Origin: an uncultured Erysipelotrichaceae bacterium
GTDB lineage: Bacteria > Bacillota_I > Bacilli_A > RF39 > UBA660
Length of the DNA: 60,047 nt
Reading direction: 5' to 3'
Assembly: GCA_902778125.1 (NCBI GenBank)
Contig: CACYWH010000012.1
Coordinates: 1-60,047, forward strand
The translations under genes were made by a program, and so were the position numbers. Positions 1-8,049 of this stretch are shown here, in pieces. The notes beneath the pieces are model-generated. The model saw only the letters and a program-made list of their open reading frames with translations. It did not search any database and was not told where the DNA came from. Numbering within the stretch: the stretch's first letter is position 1; each line of letters starts with the position of its first letter.

Positions 1-540
1 TATTTCTTCCTGAGTAAATATATGTGCTGGATCTCCACATACTACTTCATATCTTGGAATATGTACTTTTTCAGCAGGATTTTCATTTATAAAATTAACC
101 GAATAACATGCATATCTTAATGAACCTTTAACTACTTTCATAATGTTTTTTAAATACCATTTAGATAAATTCTTTTCTACAAATATTTTATTAATAAATT
201 CTTGTAACATTTGAGAATCAATTTGCCATAGTGCATATCTTCCTAACATAGGTTTTAAGTATAGCTTAATAATATTTAAATATGTAACAATAGTTGAATA
301 TTTTAAATTAAAATTACAATAAGTATCAATCCAGTAATCTAAATAATCTGAATATGACATATCTTTATTTTTTCTTACTCTTCCTATCTTATAATATTCT
401 GTATAATCTAATGCACCTTGATTTAATGCATCTTGTCTTGTTGGAAATCCTGATTTAGATATCCATTTTCTTGTGCCATCAACTGAAGCTGTTTCAAATC
501 GGTATTCATATACCTTTCCACGTTTTCTTACGCTTACCAT
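1..540 (-). CDS. tyrosine-type site-specific integrase, N-terminal part (runs off window)
   Basis: The first 180 codons of a phage/ICE-type tyrosine recombinase are visible; the catalytic domain lies beyond position 1. The start ATG (538-540) follows a good AAAGGAGA ribosome site. The N-terminus (MVSVRKRGKVYEYRFE) is the arm-binding AP2-like module, followed by the SAM-like core-binding domain, with the typical phrase 'ENPAEKVHIPR' near residue 165. The protein resembles the N-terminus of the integrase at 7885 (MINVRKRGKVYQFQFE, then SGF-T-KEA and YADYLDYWMENY matched here by SDYLDYWIDTY). It starts about 185 bases from a secA-tail copy (725-769), just as the other integrase starts about 165 bases from secA. 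It is therefore the integrase of the third, outermost element. Family assignment is firm; activity cannot be judged. Confidence 0.88.
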   Translation of the reverse strand, partial: MVSVRKRGKVYEYRFETASVDGTRKWISKSGFPTRQDALNQGALDYTEYYKIGRVRKNKDMSYSDYLDYWIDTYCNFNLKYSTIVTYLNIIKLYLKPMLGRYALWQIDSQMLQEFINKIFVEKNLSKWYLKNIMKVVKGSLRYACYSVNFINENPAEKVHIPRYEVVCGDPAHIFTQEEI

Positions 541-724
541 TTTTATACTCTCCTTTTCTAAAATTGGTTCTTTATAAATTGTCCACAAAACGTGTACTAA
601 ATTTCAAAGCATTTTTTGTCCTGTTGTCCACAATTTTAAATTTACGTGGACAAAATGTGGACAAACGGCAATTTTCGGTCAATTTTTACGTGGACAAAAT
701 CCTCGCAAACCCTTATATTTCCTA
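541..724. promoter_or_regulatory. integrase-to-att interval with repeated GTGGACAAA arm-type sites
   Basis: No gene is visible between the integrase start and the secA-tail copy. The stretch carries several copies of a short element: TTGTCCACAAAACG near 579-592, TTGTCCACA near 623-631, ACGTGGACAAAAT at 653-665, TGTGGACAAACGG immediately after it, and a second ACGTGGACAAAAT near 690-702. Tyrosine integrases of the Tn916/lambda type bind such direct and inverted arm sites flanking the crossover core through their N-terminal domain. Their position exactly between int and the att copy supports this role, which is otherwise inference. Confidence 0.5.
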
Positions 725-769
725 CTACTTACCACAGCATTGTTTGTATTTTTTCCCTGAGCCACATGG
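725..769 (-). repeat. secA 3'-end (SEC-C tail) duplicate, att copy 1
   Basis: Read on the minus strand this encodes PCGSGKKYKQCCGK followed by TAG, which is the zinc-binding C-terminal tail of SecA with no SecA body upstream. It shares the 14-base core CCACAGCATTGTTT with the true secA end at 8050-8094. It is the outer attachment site of the second integrated element and at the same time the inner site of the third one. The sequence continues leftward as element DNA, and rightward the frame is lost at once. Confidence 0.8.
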
Positions 770-926
770 TAAAATATTAAAACAACCATGTAATTTTTTC
801 CTTTTAAGTTGGTATTTTTTATTTTAAATTTATAATTTTTTATTCGCTTATTGTAAGTTTTTTTCGTAGAACTTATCTAATAGCTTATCTAAAAAAATCC
901 AATTAAATAAATCAAAATATTGCGAA
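770..926. other. gene-free spacer left of the ABC exporter
   Basis: Very AT-rich sequence between att copy 1 and the end of the permease gene. No plausible reading frame, RNA gene or clear hairpin terminator is seen. It would contain the 3' untranslated region of the exporter operon. Confidence 0.4.
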
Positions 927-1658
927 CTATTTATTATCACTAATCATTTTCTTTTTAAATGTAATAATTGACAAGAAAATAACTGTTATGAAATAAATTA
1001 AAAATACTATTATATGAAGAAGTGTTAAATTACTAAAATCATTATGTAACGTTCCTTGAATTATAGTTAAACACGCTTCAAATGGTAATGATTTACATAT
1101 AACTTCAAATACTCCACCCATTACTTCTTTAGGAAAATACATGCCACTTGTAAAGCATACTAATTGAACAACTATACTTCCTAATCCACCTGTTCCTTTT
1201 TCACTAACTAAACTACCTATTAATATACCTAATGATATAAAGAAAATAGAAATAATCATTGATACTAATATAGTTGGTATTATACTAATTGTAAATTCTA
1301 ACCCCATAGCAATTGCAGTTATAAAGAATAAAACATTTTGAATTAGTACTATAGGTAGTAATGATAATATATATCCTAAAATATAATCACTTGATTTCAT
1401 TGGAGAAGTTCCAAGTCTAATTAATAACGAAGAAGTTCTATCCTTTGCAATTAATGTAGCAGTAAACATTGTAATAAATGAAAATCCAAATAGAATTATA
1501 GACGGTGTGAAGTTTTCTAATCTATAATTTTCTGCAGGAATATTAAATTGTTGAAATATAAATAATAAGAATAATGGTAATACAATTTCGAAAATTAAGC
1601 TTAATGGATCTCTTATTAATTCTTTAAAATTTCTTTTAGCAAAATTAATCATTCTCAT
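927..1658 (-). CDS. ABC-2 type transporter permease
   Basis: This 243-residue integral membrane protein has about six hydrophobic segments, the first at roughly residues 18-38. It has the layout of ABC-2 (exporter) permeases such as those for drugs, bacteriocins or lipids: a cytoplasmic start (MRMINFAKRNFKELIRDPLSLIF), an amphipathic stretch with TARI-like 'LIRLGTSPMKSSDYILGY', and then a hydrophobic second half. Its start overlaps the stop of the ATPase gene by one base, so the two are translated together and should form one exporter. The substrate cannot be read from sequence. It lies inside integrated element 2 and is probably element cargo. Confidence 0.85.
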   Translation of the reverse strand: MRMINFAKRNFKELIRDPLSLIFEIVLPLFLLFIFQQFNIPAENYRLENFTPSIILFGFSFITMFTATLIAKDRTSSLLIRLGTSPMKSSDYILGYILSLLPIVLIQNVLFFITAIAMGLEFTISIIPTILVSMIISIFFISLGILIGSLVSEKGTGGLGSIVVQLVCFTSGMYFPKEVMGGVFEVICKSLPFEACLTIIQGTLHNDFSNLTLLHIIVFLIYFITVIFLSIITFKKKMISDNK

Positions 1659-2380
1659 TATAATTCACCTCCAGTTGCAATAGATACAAAAGCATCTTCA
1701 AAGTTTTTAGCTTTAGTCTTTTTTATTAACTCCTGTGAAGTTCCAATATCTATTAACTTACCATTTGCCATTATGCCGATTCTATCTGATAAACTTTCTG
1801 CTTCTTCCATATAATGAGTTGTTAAAATAATTGTTATTTTACCCTTTAATGAATTAATAATTTTCCATAGTTCTTTTCTTGCTATAACATCTAATCCTAA
1901 TGTTGGTTCATCTAAAAATAATATTTTTGGATCATTTATCAAACTTATTGCAATAGATACTTTTCTTTGCCATCCACCAGATAGAGTTTTTGATTTTTTG
2001 TTTAAAACTTCATCAAGTTTAAATTGTTTAATAAGTTCATCAATCTTTTTTTCTTTATCTTTTATTTGATATACCCCAGCCATAAATTCCAAATTTTCTT
2101 TTACTGTTAAATTTGGAGCAATGGCAGTTTCTTGTGGTGATACATTTAAGATTTCTTTTATTTTAAATACGTCTTTTTTCATATTCATATTTTCTATTAT
2201 TATCTCACCAGAAGTTGGAAGTATTAAACCCGATAACATCTTAATTGTAGTTGTTTTTCCAGCTCCATTTACTCCTAAAAGTGCAAATAGTTCTCCTTGT
2301 TTAATATTTAAATCTATTTCATTTACTGCAATTTTATCTTTAAACTTTTTAGTTAATTTCTTTGTTTCAATAGAATACAT
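1658..2380 (-). CDS. ABC transporter ATP-binding protein
   Basis: A 240-residue ABC ATPase with all the expected motifs: Walker A GVNGAGKTT near residue 36, signature LSGGWQRK near residue 138, Walker B ILFLDEP with the following D-loop GLD, and the switch histidine in TTHYMEEAE. The insert order and the short C-terminal tail match the DrrA/CcmA-type exporters that pair with ABC-2 permeases. The gene begins two bases after the stop of the AbrB remnant (2382) and overlaps the permease start by one base. The three form one transcription unit. Function as an exporter energiser is secure; substrate unknown. Confidence 0.92.
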   Translation of the reverse strand: MYSIETKKLTKKFKDKIAVNEIDLNIKQGELFALLGVNGAGKTTTIKMLSGLILPTSGEIIIENMNMKKDVFKIKEILNVSPQETAIAPNLTVKENLEFMAGVYQIKDKEKKIDELIKQFKLDEVLNKKSKTLSGGWQRKVSIAISLINDPKILFLDEPTLGLDVIARKELWKIINSLKGKITIILTTHYMEEAESLSDRIGIMANGKLIDIGTSQELIKKTKAKNFEDAFVSIATGGEL

Positions 2381-2381
2381 A

Positions 2382-2510
2382 TTATTTATTATCTGGCATT
2401 ATTTTATCCATAGTATCTTCTAATACTTCAGATTTAACAATAGCCATTCCTTTCTTTACTATTTGTCCTTTTTCTCCAACTTTAGCAATACCTACAAACT
2501 TATCTTTCAT
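2382..2510 (-). pseudogene. AbrB/SpoVT-family regulator with internal deletion
   Basis: A 42-residue frame starting MKDKFVGIAKVGEKGQIV and ending GMAIVKSEVLEDTMDKIMPDNK. Full-length AbrB-family regulators in front of such exporters read '...GEKGQIVIPKEAR...GDTLLLLADKKKGIAIVKSE...'. Here the beginning and the end are present but about 30 residues of the swapped-hairpin DNA-binding domain in between are missing, with the frame kept. The gene has a good ribosome site (GGAGG, 7 bases before ATG) and directly precedes the ABC genes. It was probably their regulator and is now a remnant; a shortened but functional leader peptide cannot be excluded. Confidence 0.65.
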
Positions 2511-2713
2511 ATATGCCTCCTTCAAGTATAACTAATTATACTTTTCATACTTAATTATACACTTATTATTCTTAAAAGTAAACACATTATGAGATTGTAA
2601 TATATTTATTTTACAATCCAAAAAAAATGTTCCAAATTGATAAAAAAACTTATCTAAAACTTATCTAGAAGCCTTTTTTTATGAAAAATTACTTAAAAAT
2701 TGTAAGTAGCAAA

Positions 2714-2752
2714 AAGCTCGCAAGCCCTTTATTTATAAGGCTTTGCGAGCTT
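2714..2752 (-). terminator. hairpin terminator next to secA-tail copy 2
   Basis: The arms AAGCTCGCAAGCC (2714-2726) and GGCTTTGCGAGCTT (2739-2752) pair over 12-13 bases. Read on the minus strand the stem is followed by TTTTTGC. It lies directly after the stop codon of the SecA-tail copy, so the element appears to carry both a replacement secA end and a terminator for it. Confidence 0.7.
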
Positions 2753-2795
2753 ATTTACCACAACACTGTTTATACTTGCGTCCACTCCCACATGC
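2751..2795 (-). repeat. secA 3'-end (SEC-C tail) duplicate, att copy 2
   Basis: On the minus strand this encodes ACGSGRKYKQCCGK and a TAA stop; the codon before the Ala is TGA, so no protein runs into it. It is a second displaced copy of the SecA zinc-binding tail. Nucleotide identity to secA is lower than for copy 1 (CCACAACACTGTTTA against CCACAGCATTGTTTA), while the peptide is the same apart from its first residue. It marks the junction between element 1 and element 2. Confidence 0.78.
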
Positions 2796-3085
2796 TCATG
2801 CACTTTTAGTATATATAGTACATATAGTATTATCGTTATTATTGTTATTTCAAGCATTTGTGGATTTGGTAATATTTAGTACATATAATTTTTTGGAAAC
2901 AAAATGGAAACATTGTTTTCATTCGTTCACTAACCTATATCATTAATTTATTAATGTTATGGCCAAAGAATTAATTTCTCTCACCTATATAAATAATATC
3001 ATAAATATGTTAAAAGGACAAGAAAGATAACATAAAAAGGCAGATTATCATCCACCTTTATTTCGGAATGTCTTAATCTTCCAAT
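2796..3085. other. gene-free left arm of element 1
   Basis: No gene is seen. Two tandem copies of an 11-base unit (TTTTGGAAACA 2891-2901, AAATGGAAACA 2902-2912) sit about 100 bases from the att copy and may be integrase arm sites. A small palindrome CATTAAT-TT-ATTAATG lies at 2941-2956. The rest is AT-rich and featureless. Confidence 0.4.
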
Positions 3086-4015
3086 CTAATCTATTTTTAA
3101 TTTAAATGAATACCAAGCAGTTCCACGATCACATATTGTATCAATTAACACTACATATTCCCCTTTTAAATTAGGAACTGTAAAATTATTTTTTTCATAA
3201 GTAATAGGAATATCTACTTTTTCATATTTTGAATCATAAAAGGTAATTCTAGTTATAGTTAAATCACTAGAGGAATCTAGAGCAATAATATCCTCTTTAT
3301 TACTTGGCAAATATTCATCATAATTAATATCTTCTAAAGGAATTGACAAGCCACATGAACTTGCTTTATCTTCTCCTTTAGTATCAGTAATACAATATGA
3401 GCCAATTTGTGTAAGAGTTCTATCTTTACCATTAATTACCCACAAATTTCTTGGTGTTGGATTAAATACTTCAACATCCCAAGTAAATAGCCAAAAGCCA
3501 AATTTAATATTAATACTATTACTTAATGGCTCATTAGGTGAAATTCTTACTTCTTTTTTCATTTTATAACCAAATCCCAAATAAGTATAATTATTTCCAT
3601 TTTCACGAATTGGTATCATAAACAATGGATTTTCATTATGCCTTACACGATTATAATCAGTCCAAAATGTATAAATAAAGAACAATAGCAGGAAAGCAAC
3701 TACAGATATAATTATAATTCTTTTAATTTTTTTAATTCTATTTGTAGAATATTTTATTGTATTATTTAATACTTCATCAGTTTTTTCTTTTAATTCACTT
3801 TCTTTTATTCTTTCACCACTCAATAATTCATTTAAGGATATATCAAGTATTTCACATAGCGGTTTATAAAAGACTATATCTGGCATTCTTCTACCATTTT
3901 CCCAGTTACCAATAGCTCGATCTGTTACATTTAATTTATCTGCAAGTTCTTGTTGTGTCATCTTTTTTTCTTTACGAATTTTAGCAATAAATTTTCCAAT
4001 TTTTTCTTGATTCAT
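3086..4015 (-). CDS. XRE-family HTH regulator with transmembrane segment and outer domain
   Basis: Residues 6-60 form a Cro/CI-type helix-turn-helix (KMTQQELADKLNVTDRAIGNWENG). A basic linker and a single membrane span (about 99-118) follow, and then about 190 residues that should lie outside the cell and contain two to three cysteines. This one-component design binds DNA at its N-terminus and can sense something outside. The neighbour at 4155-4877 is a paralogue with nearly the same HTH (TDRAISNWENG), and each is preceded by its own ribosome site (GAAAGGAGC here). No family for the outer domain is recognised. It is element cargo; target genes may be those on either side. Confidence 0.8.
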   Translation of the reverse strand: MNQEKIGKFIAKIRKEKKMTQQELADKLNVTDRAIGNWENGRRMPDIVFYKPLCEILDISLNELLSGERIKESELKEKTDEVLNNTIKYSTNRIKKIKRIIIISVVAFLLLFFIYTFWTDYNRVRHNENPLFMIPIRENGNNYTYLGFGYKMKKEVRISPNEPLSNSINIKFGFWLFTWDVEVFNPTPRNLWVINGKDRTLTQIGSYCITDTKGEDKASSCGLSIPLEDINYDEYLPSNKEDIIALDSSSDLTITRITFYDSKYEKVDIPITYEKNNFTVPNLKGEYVVLIDTICDRGTAWYSFKLKID

Positions 4016-4106
4016 AGTTTTTGCTCCTTTCGTATTTAATTATAGATTGCATTTCTAAAAAAGTATCCAAACAATCCGTAGGGTTTCATATATCTATATT
4101 TTATCA

Positions 4107-4134
4107 CAAAAAAAGAGAATTCTTTAATTCTCCT
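4107..4134 (-). terminator. rho-independent terminator after the second XRE gene
   Basis: On the minus strand GGAGAATT-AAAG-AATTCTC is followed by seven T residues. It separates the two paralogous regulator genes. The bases that follow (TTTTTTTGTGATAAAATA) recur after the next terminator at about 4959-4974, which shows the cassette arose by duplication. Confidence 0.75.
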
Positions 4135-4154
4135 AATAACCATTATTTGAATAG

Positions 4155-4877
4155 TTATTTTTCATATAACAATACTGATTTATTTATATATTCATCTAGT
4201 TGCTTTTTTGATATGTTTTTAATATTATTTATATTTGAATCAATATAATATATTTTTATTTTCTTAATCTCTTTGTCGTTGATAGTTATGGGATAGTATC
4301 TATAACTATTTCCGTTATAAATAGATTTCTTAACTATTTCATTATAAGAACATTTAGAATTCAAAAATATAATCTCATAATCATTATCATCCATTATAGA
4401 GTATTGATTAATGTTGCCACTATAGACGGTACATAAATCTTTTGTGGTAAAAAATAATTGATTATCTCTTTCTTCAACATACATCCTATTTTCATCATAG
4501 TTTAAAATTACTTTATGATTTCCAACAAGTATTAATGTTAAAACAACAATAACTATTATTGATACTAAAACAATAATTGTTCTTCTTATTCGTGTAATTT
4601 TAGTATTTACATTTGATATAACGGAAAAAACATTTTCTTCTAACTTTTCTTGGTATGAATTTTTTTCTACCTTTTCACCACTTAACAAATCATTTATTGT
4701 AATATTTAATTCATTACACAACGGTTTAAAAAAAGATACATCAGGAAAATTCTTACCATTTTCCCAATTTGATATAGCTCTATCTGTTACACCTAATTTT
4801 TCAGCTAATTCACTTTGAGTAATTTTATTATCTTTACGACATTTAGCTATAAACTTTCCTATTTTAATTTGATCCAT
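4155..4877 (-). CDS. XRE-family HTH regulator with transmembrane segment
   Basis: A 240-residue paralogue of the preceding regulator: HTH at residues 6-60 (KITQSELAEKLGVTDRAISNWENG), a linker ending in a basic cluster (RIRR), one membrane span at about 99-118, and roughly 120 outer residues of no known family. The start has a strong ribosome site (GAAAGGAGAAATAAA). The outer domains of the two paralogues differ far more than their HTH parts, as expected of sensors for different ligands with related operators. Function as a membrane-bound transcription factor is inferred from architecture. Confidence 0.8.
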   Translation of the reverse strand: MDQIKIGKFIAKCRKDNKITQSELAEKLGVTDRAISNWENGKNFPDVSFFKPLCNELNITINDLLSGEKVEKNSYQEKLEENVFSVISNVNTKITRIRRTIIVLVSIIVIVVLTLILVGNHKVILNYDENRMYVEERDNQLFFTTKDLCTVYSGNINQYSIMDDNDYEIIFLNSKCSYNEIVKKSIYNGNSYRYYPITINDKEIKKIKIYYIDSNINNIKNISKKQLDEYINKSVLLYEK

Positions 4878-4922
4878 TTTATTTCTCCTTTCTAGATTTA
4901 GAATACTATGGCTTATAAAAAA

Positions 4923-4939
4923 ATAACACGAAGTGTTGC
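4923..4939 (-). terminator. small hairpin upstream of the XRE gene
   Basis: On the minus strand AACAC-TTC-GTGTT is followed by ATTTTTTT. It lies between the next terminator and the start of the XRE gene, so it may act as an attenuator in that gene's leader rather than as the end of a transcript. The stem is short. Confidence 0.4.
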
Positions 4940-4968
4940 TTGAGTTTTTAATATTATTATTTTATCAC

Positions 4969-4996
4969 AAAAAAAGCAGATTTTTTTCATCTGCTT
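4969..4996 (-). terminator. rho-independent terminator after the 106-residue protein
   Basis: The stem AAGCAGAT / ATCTGCTT with a seven-base loop is followed by TTTTTTTG on the minus strand. It lies 26 bases after the stop of the gene ending at 5022. Confidence 0.8.
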
Positions 4997-5021
4997 GATT
5001 ATTAATTTTATAAGAATTCTA

Positions 5022-5342
5022 CTATGAAACCCATGACCACAGTCTTATTCCATAGAATAAATAAAATTCTTTCCCCATAACCTTAACCATTTTATTATCG
5101 TCTGAAGAATCTTCTGACATATAATACTTTACTTTTATTTTATAGCCAAGGCTAAAATATTCAAAATCTATTTCTTCACCAGGTTCTAAACATGATATAC
5201 AATATTTTGTCCTATCCAAAACTATTAATGGTTTACTACTATCATTAATTTTTAATCTTATACTTTCTTCTGTAATAAATAAAGCAAATATTCCTATAAT
5301 TACTATTAATATTATTCTTATTATTTTAAATACTTTCTTCAT
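5022..5342 (-). CDS. small membrane-anchored or secreted protein, paralogue of the 25-kb gene
   Basis: A 106-residue protein of unknown function. Residues 6-24 are a strong hydrophobic signal/anchor, followed at once by EESIRLKINDSSKPLIVLDR and then a small outer domain with two cysteines in 'YCISCLEPG'. The gene at 24832-25161, outside the element, encodes a clear relative (EEGLRLQFMEAADPIVILDK, same length, same anchor). The shared core is E-E-x-[IL]-R-L-x(7-8)-P-[IL]-V-[IL]-L-D-[RK]-T. It follows the 391-residue gene by 11 bases and is probably co-transcribed with it. Confidence 0.6.
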   Translation of the reverse strand: MKKVFKIIRIILIVIIGIFALFITEESIRLKINDSSKPLIVLDRTKYCISCLEPGEEIDFEYFSLGYKIKVKYYMSEDSSDDNKMVKVMGKEFYLFYGIRLWSWVS

Positions 5343-5353
5343 CTAAACACCTT

Positions 5354-6529
5354 TTATTTCTTTATTAATACATCAGGATAGTCATCAGCAATTTTATCAG
5401 CTGATATTAAATTGGTTTCTAATGCAGACTTAAGAGTCATAACCTTATTATCAATCATAAACTTAATCATTACTTTATCACTCTTAATGCAATTTAAATA
5501 GTATTTATGTCCATTATTTTCATAGATTTGTTCTAATGCTGTATCACAAGTTTCGCCTGGATCAGAATAGTCTAAAATGCTATAAAAAATATAATCTGTT
5601 TCATTCTCAATTATTTTTCTCAAATCTGTTCCATTTGATATTGAATAATAACAACTATTTATACTTTCTGGTAGAATTCTCTTTCCATCACCCCATACTT
5701 GTATCGTGTCAATTAGTTTTTTATCATCATACATTTTAAACTCAAATCCATGTCCATCACTTAAACAATATTCACCATATCTGTTGGCACTTGATATTGC
5801 ATTTAATATTTCCTTTATTTTATTCGAATCTTTTATTACACCTAATTCTTTATCACCAGCATTAATTATTATTTTATTAGTTTTATCTATTTTTTTAATA
5901 ATATTGGATGGTATAGATTTACTTTGTTTTTCACTATTATTAGTTACACATTTATTAGTTAAGTCTTCCATATCAATATCGTTATTTTCAGTATGAACAT
6001 AAATAATAGGAATTACTGGGCTTGAGAATGTTTGGTATGTAGTAAACCTTTTACTAAAGTATTCATCAAAAACATTCATTACTTCTGATTCATAAGTTCC
6101 ATTTTTAGGGAAAATAATAAAATACATATTGTCTTTATGTTTACTAGCATATTTACCTTTAAATATATCAATTTTATCTTTATTAACATTTTTTATTTCA
6201 GATAATTGTATTTCAATTAAATCATCTTGTTCTGTTACTAAATATCCACCTAATTCATTTTCTAAACAAGATACAAGTTTATTCATGTCTTGTTCTGCTT
6301 CAACATAGGTATTTATTTCTCCGGCAACATGAAATCCTAGTATTTTAAGTTCCCATCCGTCTTCATATCCAGTTGATGAGGTCTGACTTATTCTGTGTAT
6401 TTTAGTATATTTATATAAAACAGCTTTATATTCTGTAGATCCTCCATCCCATAATCTGTCTTTAATTGGAATAAGCATTAAGATAAAAATTGCAATTATA
6501 ACAATAATAATTATTTTTTTCTTTTTCAT
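5354..6529 (-). CDS. secreted or membrane-anchored protein of unknown function
   Basis: 391 residues beginning with a basic patch and a hydrophobic segment (about 5-23), then an outer part. The early section 'STEYKAVLYKYTKIHRI ... GWELKILGF' resembles a small conserved unit found in many Firmicute membrane-anchored proteins of unknown role. The middle contains a low-complexity N/K/S stretch near residue 195. The C-terminal third has four cysteines and ends ADDYPDVLIKK. No enzyme motif is seen. A good ribosome site (AGGAGG) precedes the ATG. It forms a likely operon with the 106-residue gene and is element cargo. Confidence 0.6.
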   Translation of the reverse strand: MKKKKIIIIVIIAIFILMLIPIKDRLWDGGSTEYKAVLYKYTKIHRISQTSSTGYEDGWELKILGFHVAGEINTYVEAEQDMNKLVSCLENELGGYLVTEQDDLIEIQLSEIKNVNKDKIDIFKGKYASKHKDNMYFIIFPKNGTYESEVMNVFDEYFSKRFTTYQTFSSPVIPIIYVHTENNDIDMEDLTNKCVTNNSEKQSKSIPSNIIKKIDKTNKIIINAGDKELGVIKDSNKIKEILNAISSANRYGEYCLSDGHGFEFKMYDDKKLIDTIQVWGDGKRILPESINSCYYSISNGTDLRKIIENETDYIFYSILDYSDPGETCDTALEQIYENNGHKYYLNCIKSDKVMIKFMIDNKVMTLKSALETNLISADKIADDYPDVLIKK

Positions 6530-6653
6530 AGTTCCTCCTATATCTTTATTATACTACATAATTATTAAATATTATCATCAACTTAAATTATCGTAATATT
6601 ACTATTTTCTGATGTTAGTAAAAGCATCTATTTTCCGAACAACTATTTTCATA

Positions 6654-7885
6654 TTATCTTTTATTTACGAGATTGATTGTCTTATCAAATAATTCAACTA
6701 CCTTTTTTTTATCATTGTTATTACTTGTTATATAATATCTTTCAGTAGTTTCTATTCTTTTATGTCCTAATACTTCAGCTATATCTTTTATTTCACAACC
6801 ATTTCTTAAACTAATTGTTGCGAAACTTCCTCTTAGATCATAAAATCTACAATTTAAACCTAGCTCGTGATGAATTATTTTAAATGGATATTTTGATATA
6901 TCTGTCCCTGAATATGTTCCATTTTTTCTAGTAAAAACCATATTTGCATTATTACATTTTGATTTACCTTCAGCTATTTTATATTCAACTATTTTTCCGT
7001 ATTTATTCTTTATTGTTTTTAAATAATATGCTTTATACTTTTTTCCATAATACTTTTTATTTTTATTTTGCAATTCTTTATAATCACATAACAATCTATA
7101 TAAAGAATCACATATGTATACTTCTCTTAAACTACCTTCAGTTTTGGTAGTTCCTAAATACCATCTGCCATTATTATCTTTATCTTTTGCATATACTGTT
7201 TTATTTATTTTAATAATTCTTTTTTCTAAATCTATATCATTCCAAGTAAGAGCAAATACCTCACCAGTTCGCATTCCTGTATAACATGATAGTAAAAATG
7301 AACATATAAATACCTTGTTTTTCTTAAATCTTTCTAAAATAACACTTATTTCTTCACTTGTATATACATGTCTTGCATCGTTTTTTTTGACTCAAAACTT
7401 AATACTCTAGGTATAGATAATTCGGCTGCTGGATTATACTTAATAAATCCAAAATAATATGTTGCATCTCTTAAAGAACTTTTAATAACTTTTTGATAAT
7501 TTCTAAGGGCTTCCTTTGTTGATGATTTTTGTGCTAATTTTAGAACTGCCTGATTCAATATATAAGATGTTATACTGTGAAGTTTATACTTTCCAAGCAC
7601 TTCTTTTAAACTACCAAAAGTTTCTGAATATCTTCTTGCAGTTGTATATTTATAATTAATCTTAAAATAGTTTTCCATCCAATAATCTAAATAATCCGCA
7701 TATAACATGTTTGCTTTATTATTAATTCCTCCGTGAACATAATCATCATAAGCCATTTGACCTGCAATATATGCTTCTTTCTTTGTTTTAAAACCTGACT
7801 TATTCATAAATTTCCTTTTACCATTTATTCTTCCAATTTCAAATTGAAATTGATATACTTTACCCCTTTTTCTGACATTTATCAT
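6654..7885 (-). pseudogene. tyrosine integrase of element 1, frameshifted at an A8 run
   Basis: Two frames together make one integrase. The first (7885 to about 7380) carries the arm-binding and core-binding domains; the second (7388 to 6654) carries the catalytic domain, with arginine in GMRTGE, a YDLRGSFA box in place of the usual HxLRHxxA, GHKRIETTERYY for the second histidine/arginine region, and the nucleophile tyrosine. The frame changes inside eight consecutive A residues (7381-7388); with nine the protein reads continuously as SKKNDARHVYTSEEIS. It is either a true frameshift, a slippage site, or an assembly error. The gene lies between secA and the cargo genes, as expected for the element's own recombinase. 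Confidence 0.8.
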
Positions 7886-8049
7886 TTTATCATTCCTTTC
7901 TATTATATTATTACATATTTTTAATCAAAGAAAAAATGTTTGCACATTTTTTTACAAACATTTCCTTATTTTACTAGTATTTTTATTTTTTTTGCAAACA
8001 AATTATAAATTGGATAACTTTCTAAAATCTCTCAAAGCCTTATATTTTC
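7886..8049. promoter_or_regulatory. integrase-secA interval with repeated GCAAACA motifs
   Basis: A short AT-rich gap holding TGTTTGCAC, TTACAAACATTT and TTTGCAAACAAATT in both orientations. These resemble integrase arm sites and mirror the GTGGACAAA repeats beside the outer integrase. No gene lies here. Confidence 0.4.

Larger units (their letters stand above)
725..2750. mobile_element. integrated element 2 at secA (ABC exporter cargo, no integrase left)
   Basis: The segment between two SecA-tail copies (725-769 and 2751-2795) holds an AbrB-family remnant and a two-gene ABC exporter. No recombinase is seen in it. It may be a decayed relative of the neighbouring elements that lost its integrase, or the cargo end of a composite element. 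The boundaries rest only on the duplicated secA tails. Confidence 0.5.
2751..8049. mobile_element. integrated element 1 at the secA 3' end
   Basis: About 5.3 kb bounded by the true secA tail on the right and a duplicated tail on the left. The integrase gene lies at the secA side, then come two secreted or membrane cargo genes and two XRE-type membrane regulators. The integrase is frameshifted, so the element may be fixed. All genes point in the same direction as secA. The boundaries are inferred from the tail duplication. Confidence 0.65.

Noticed and set aside
471..827. Plus-strand reading frame across the outer integrase start and att region
   Set aside because: It lies opposite the integrase N-terminus and over the secA-tail copy, has no ribosome site and no recognisable protein.
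2743..2946. Plus-strand frame over att copy 2
   Set aside because: It covers the secA-tail duplicate read backwards; no ribosome site, no protein similarity.
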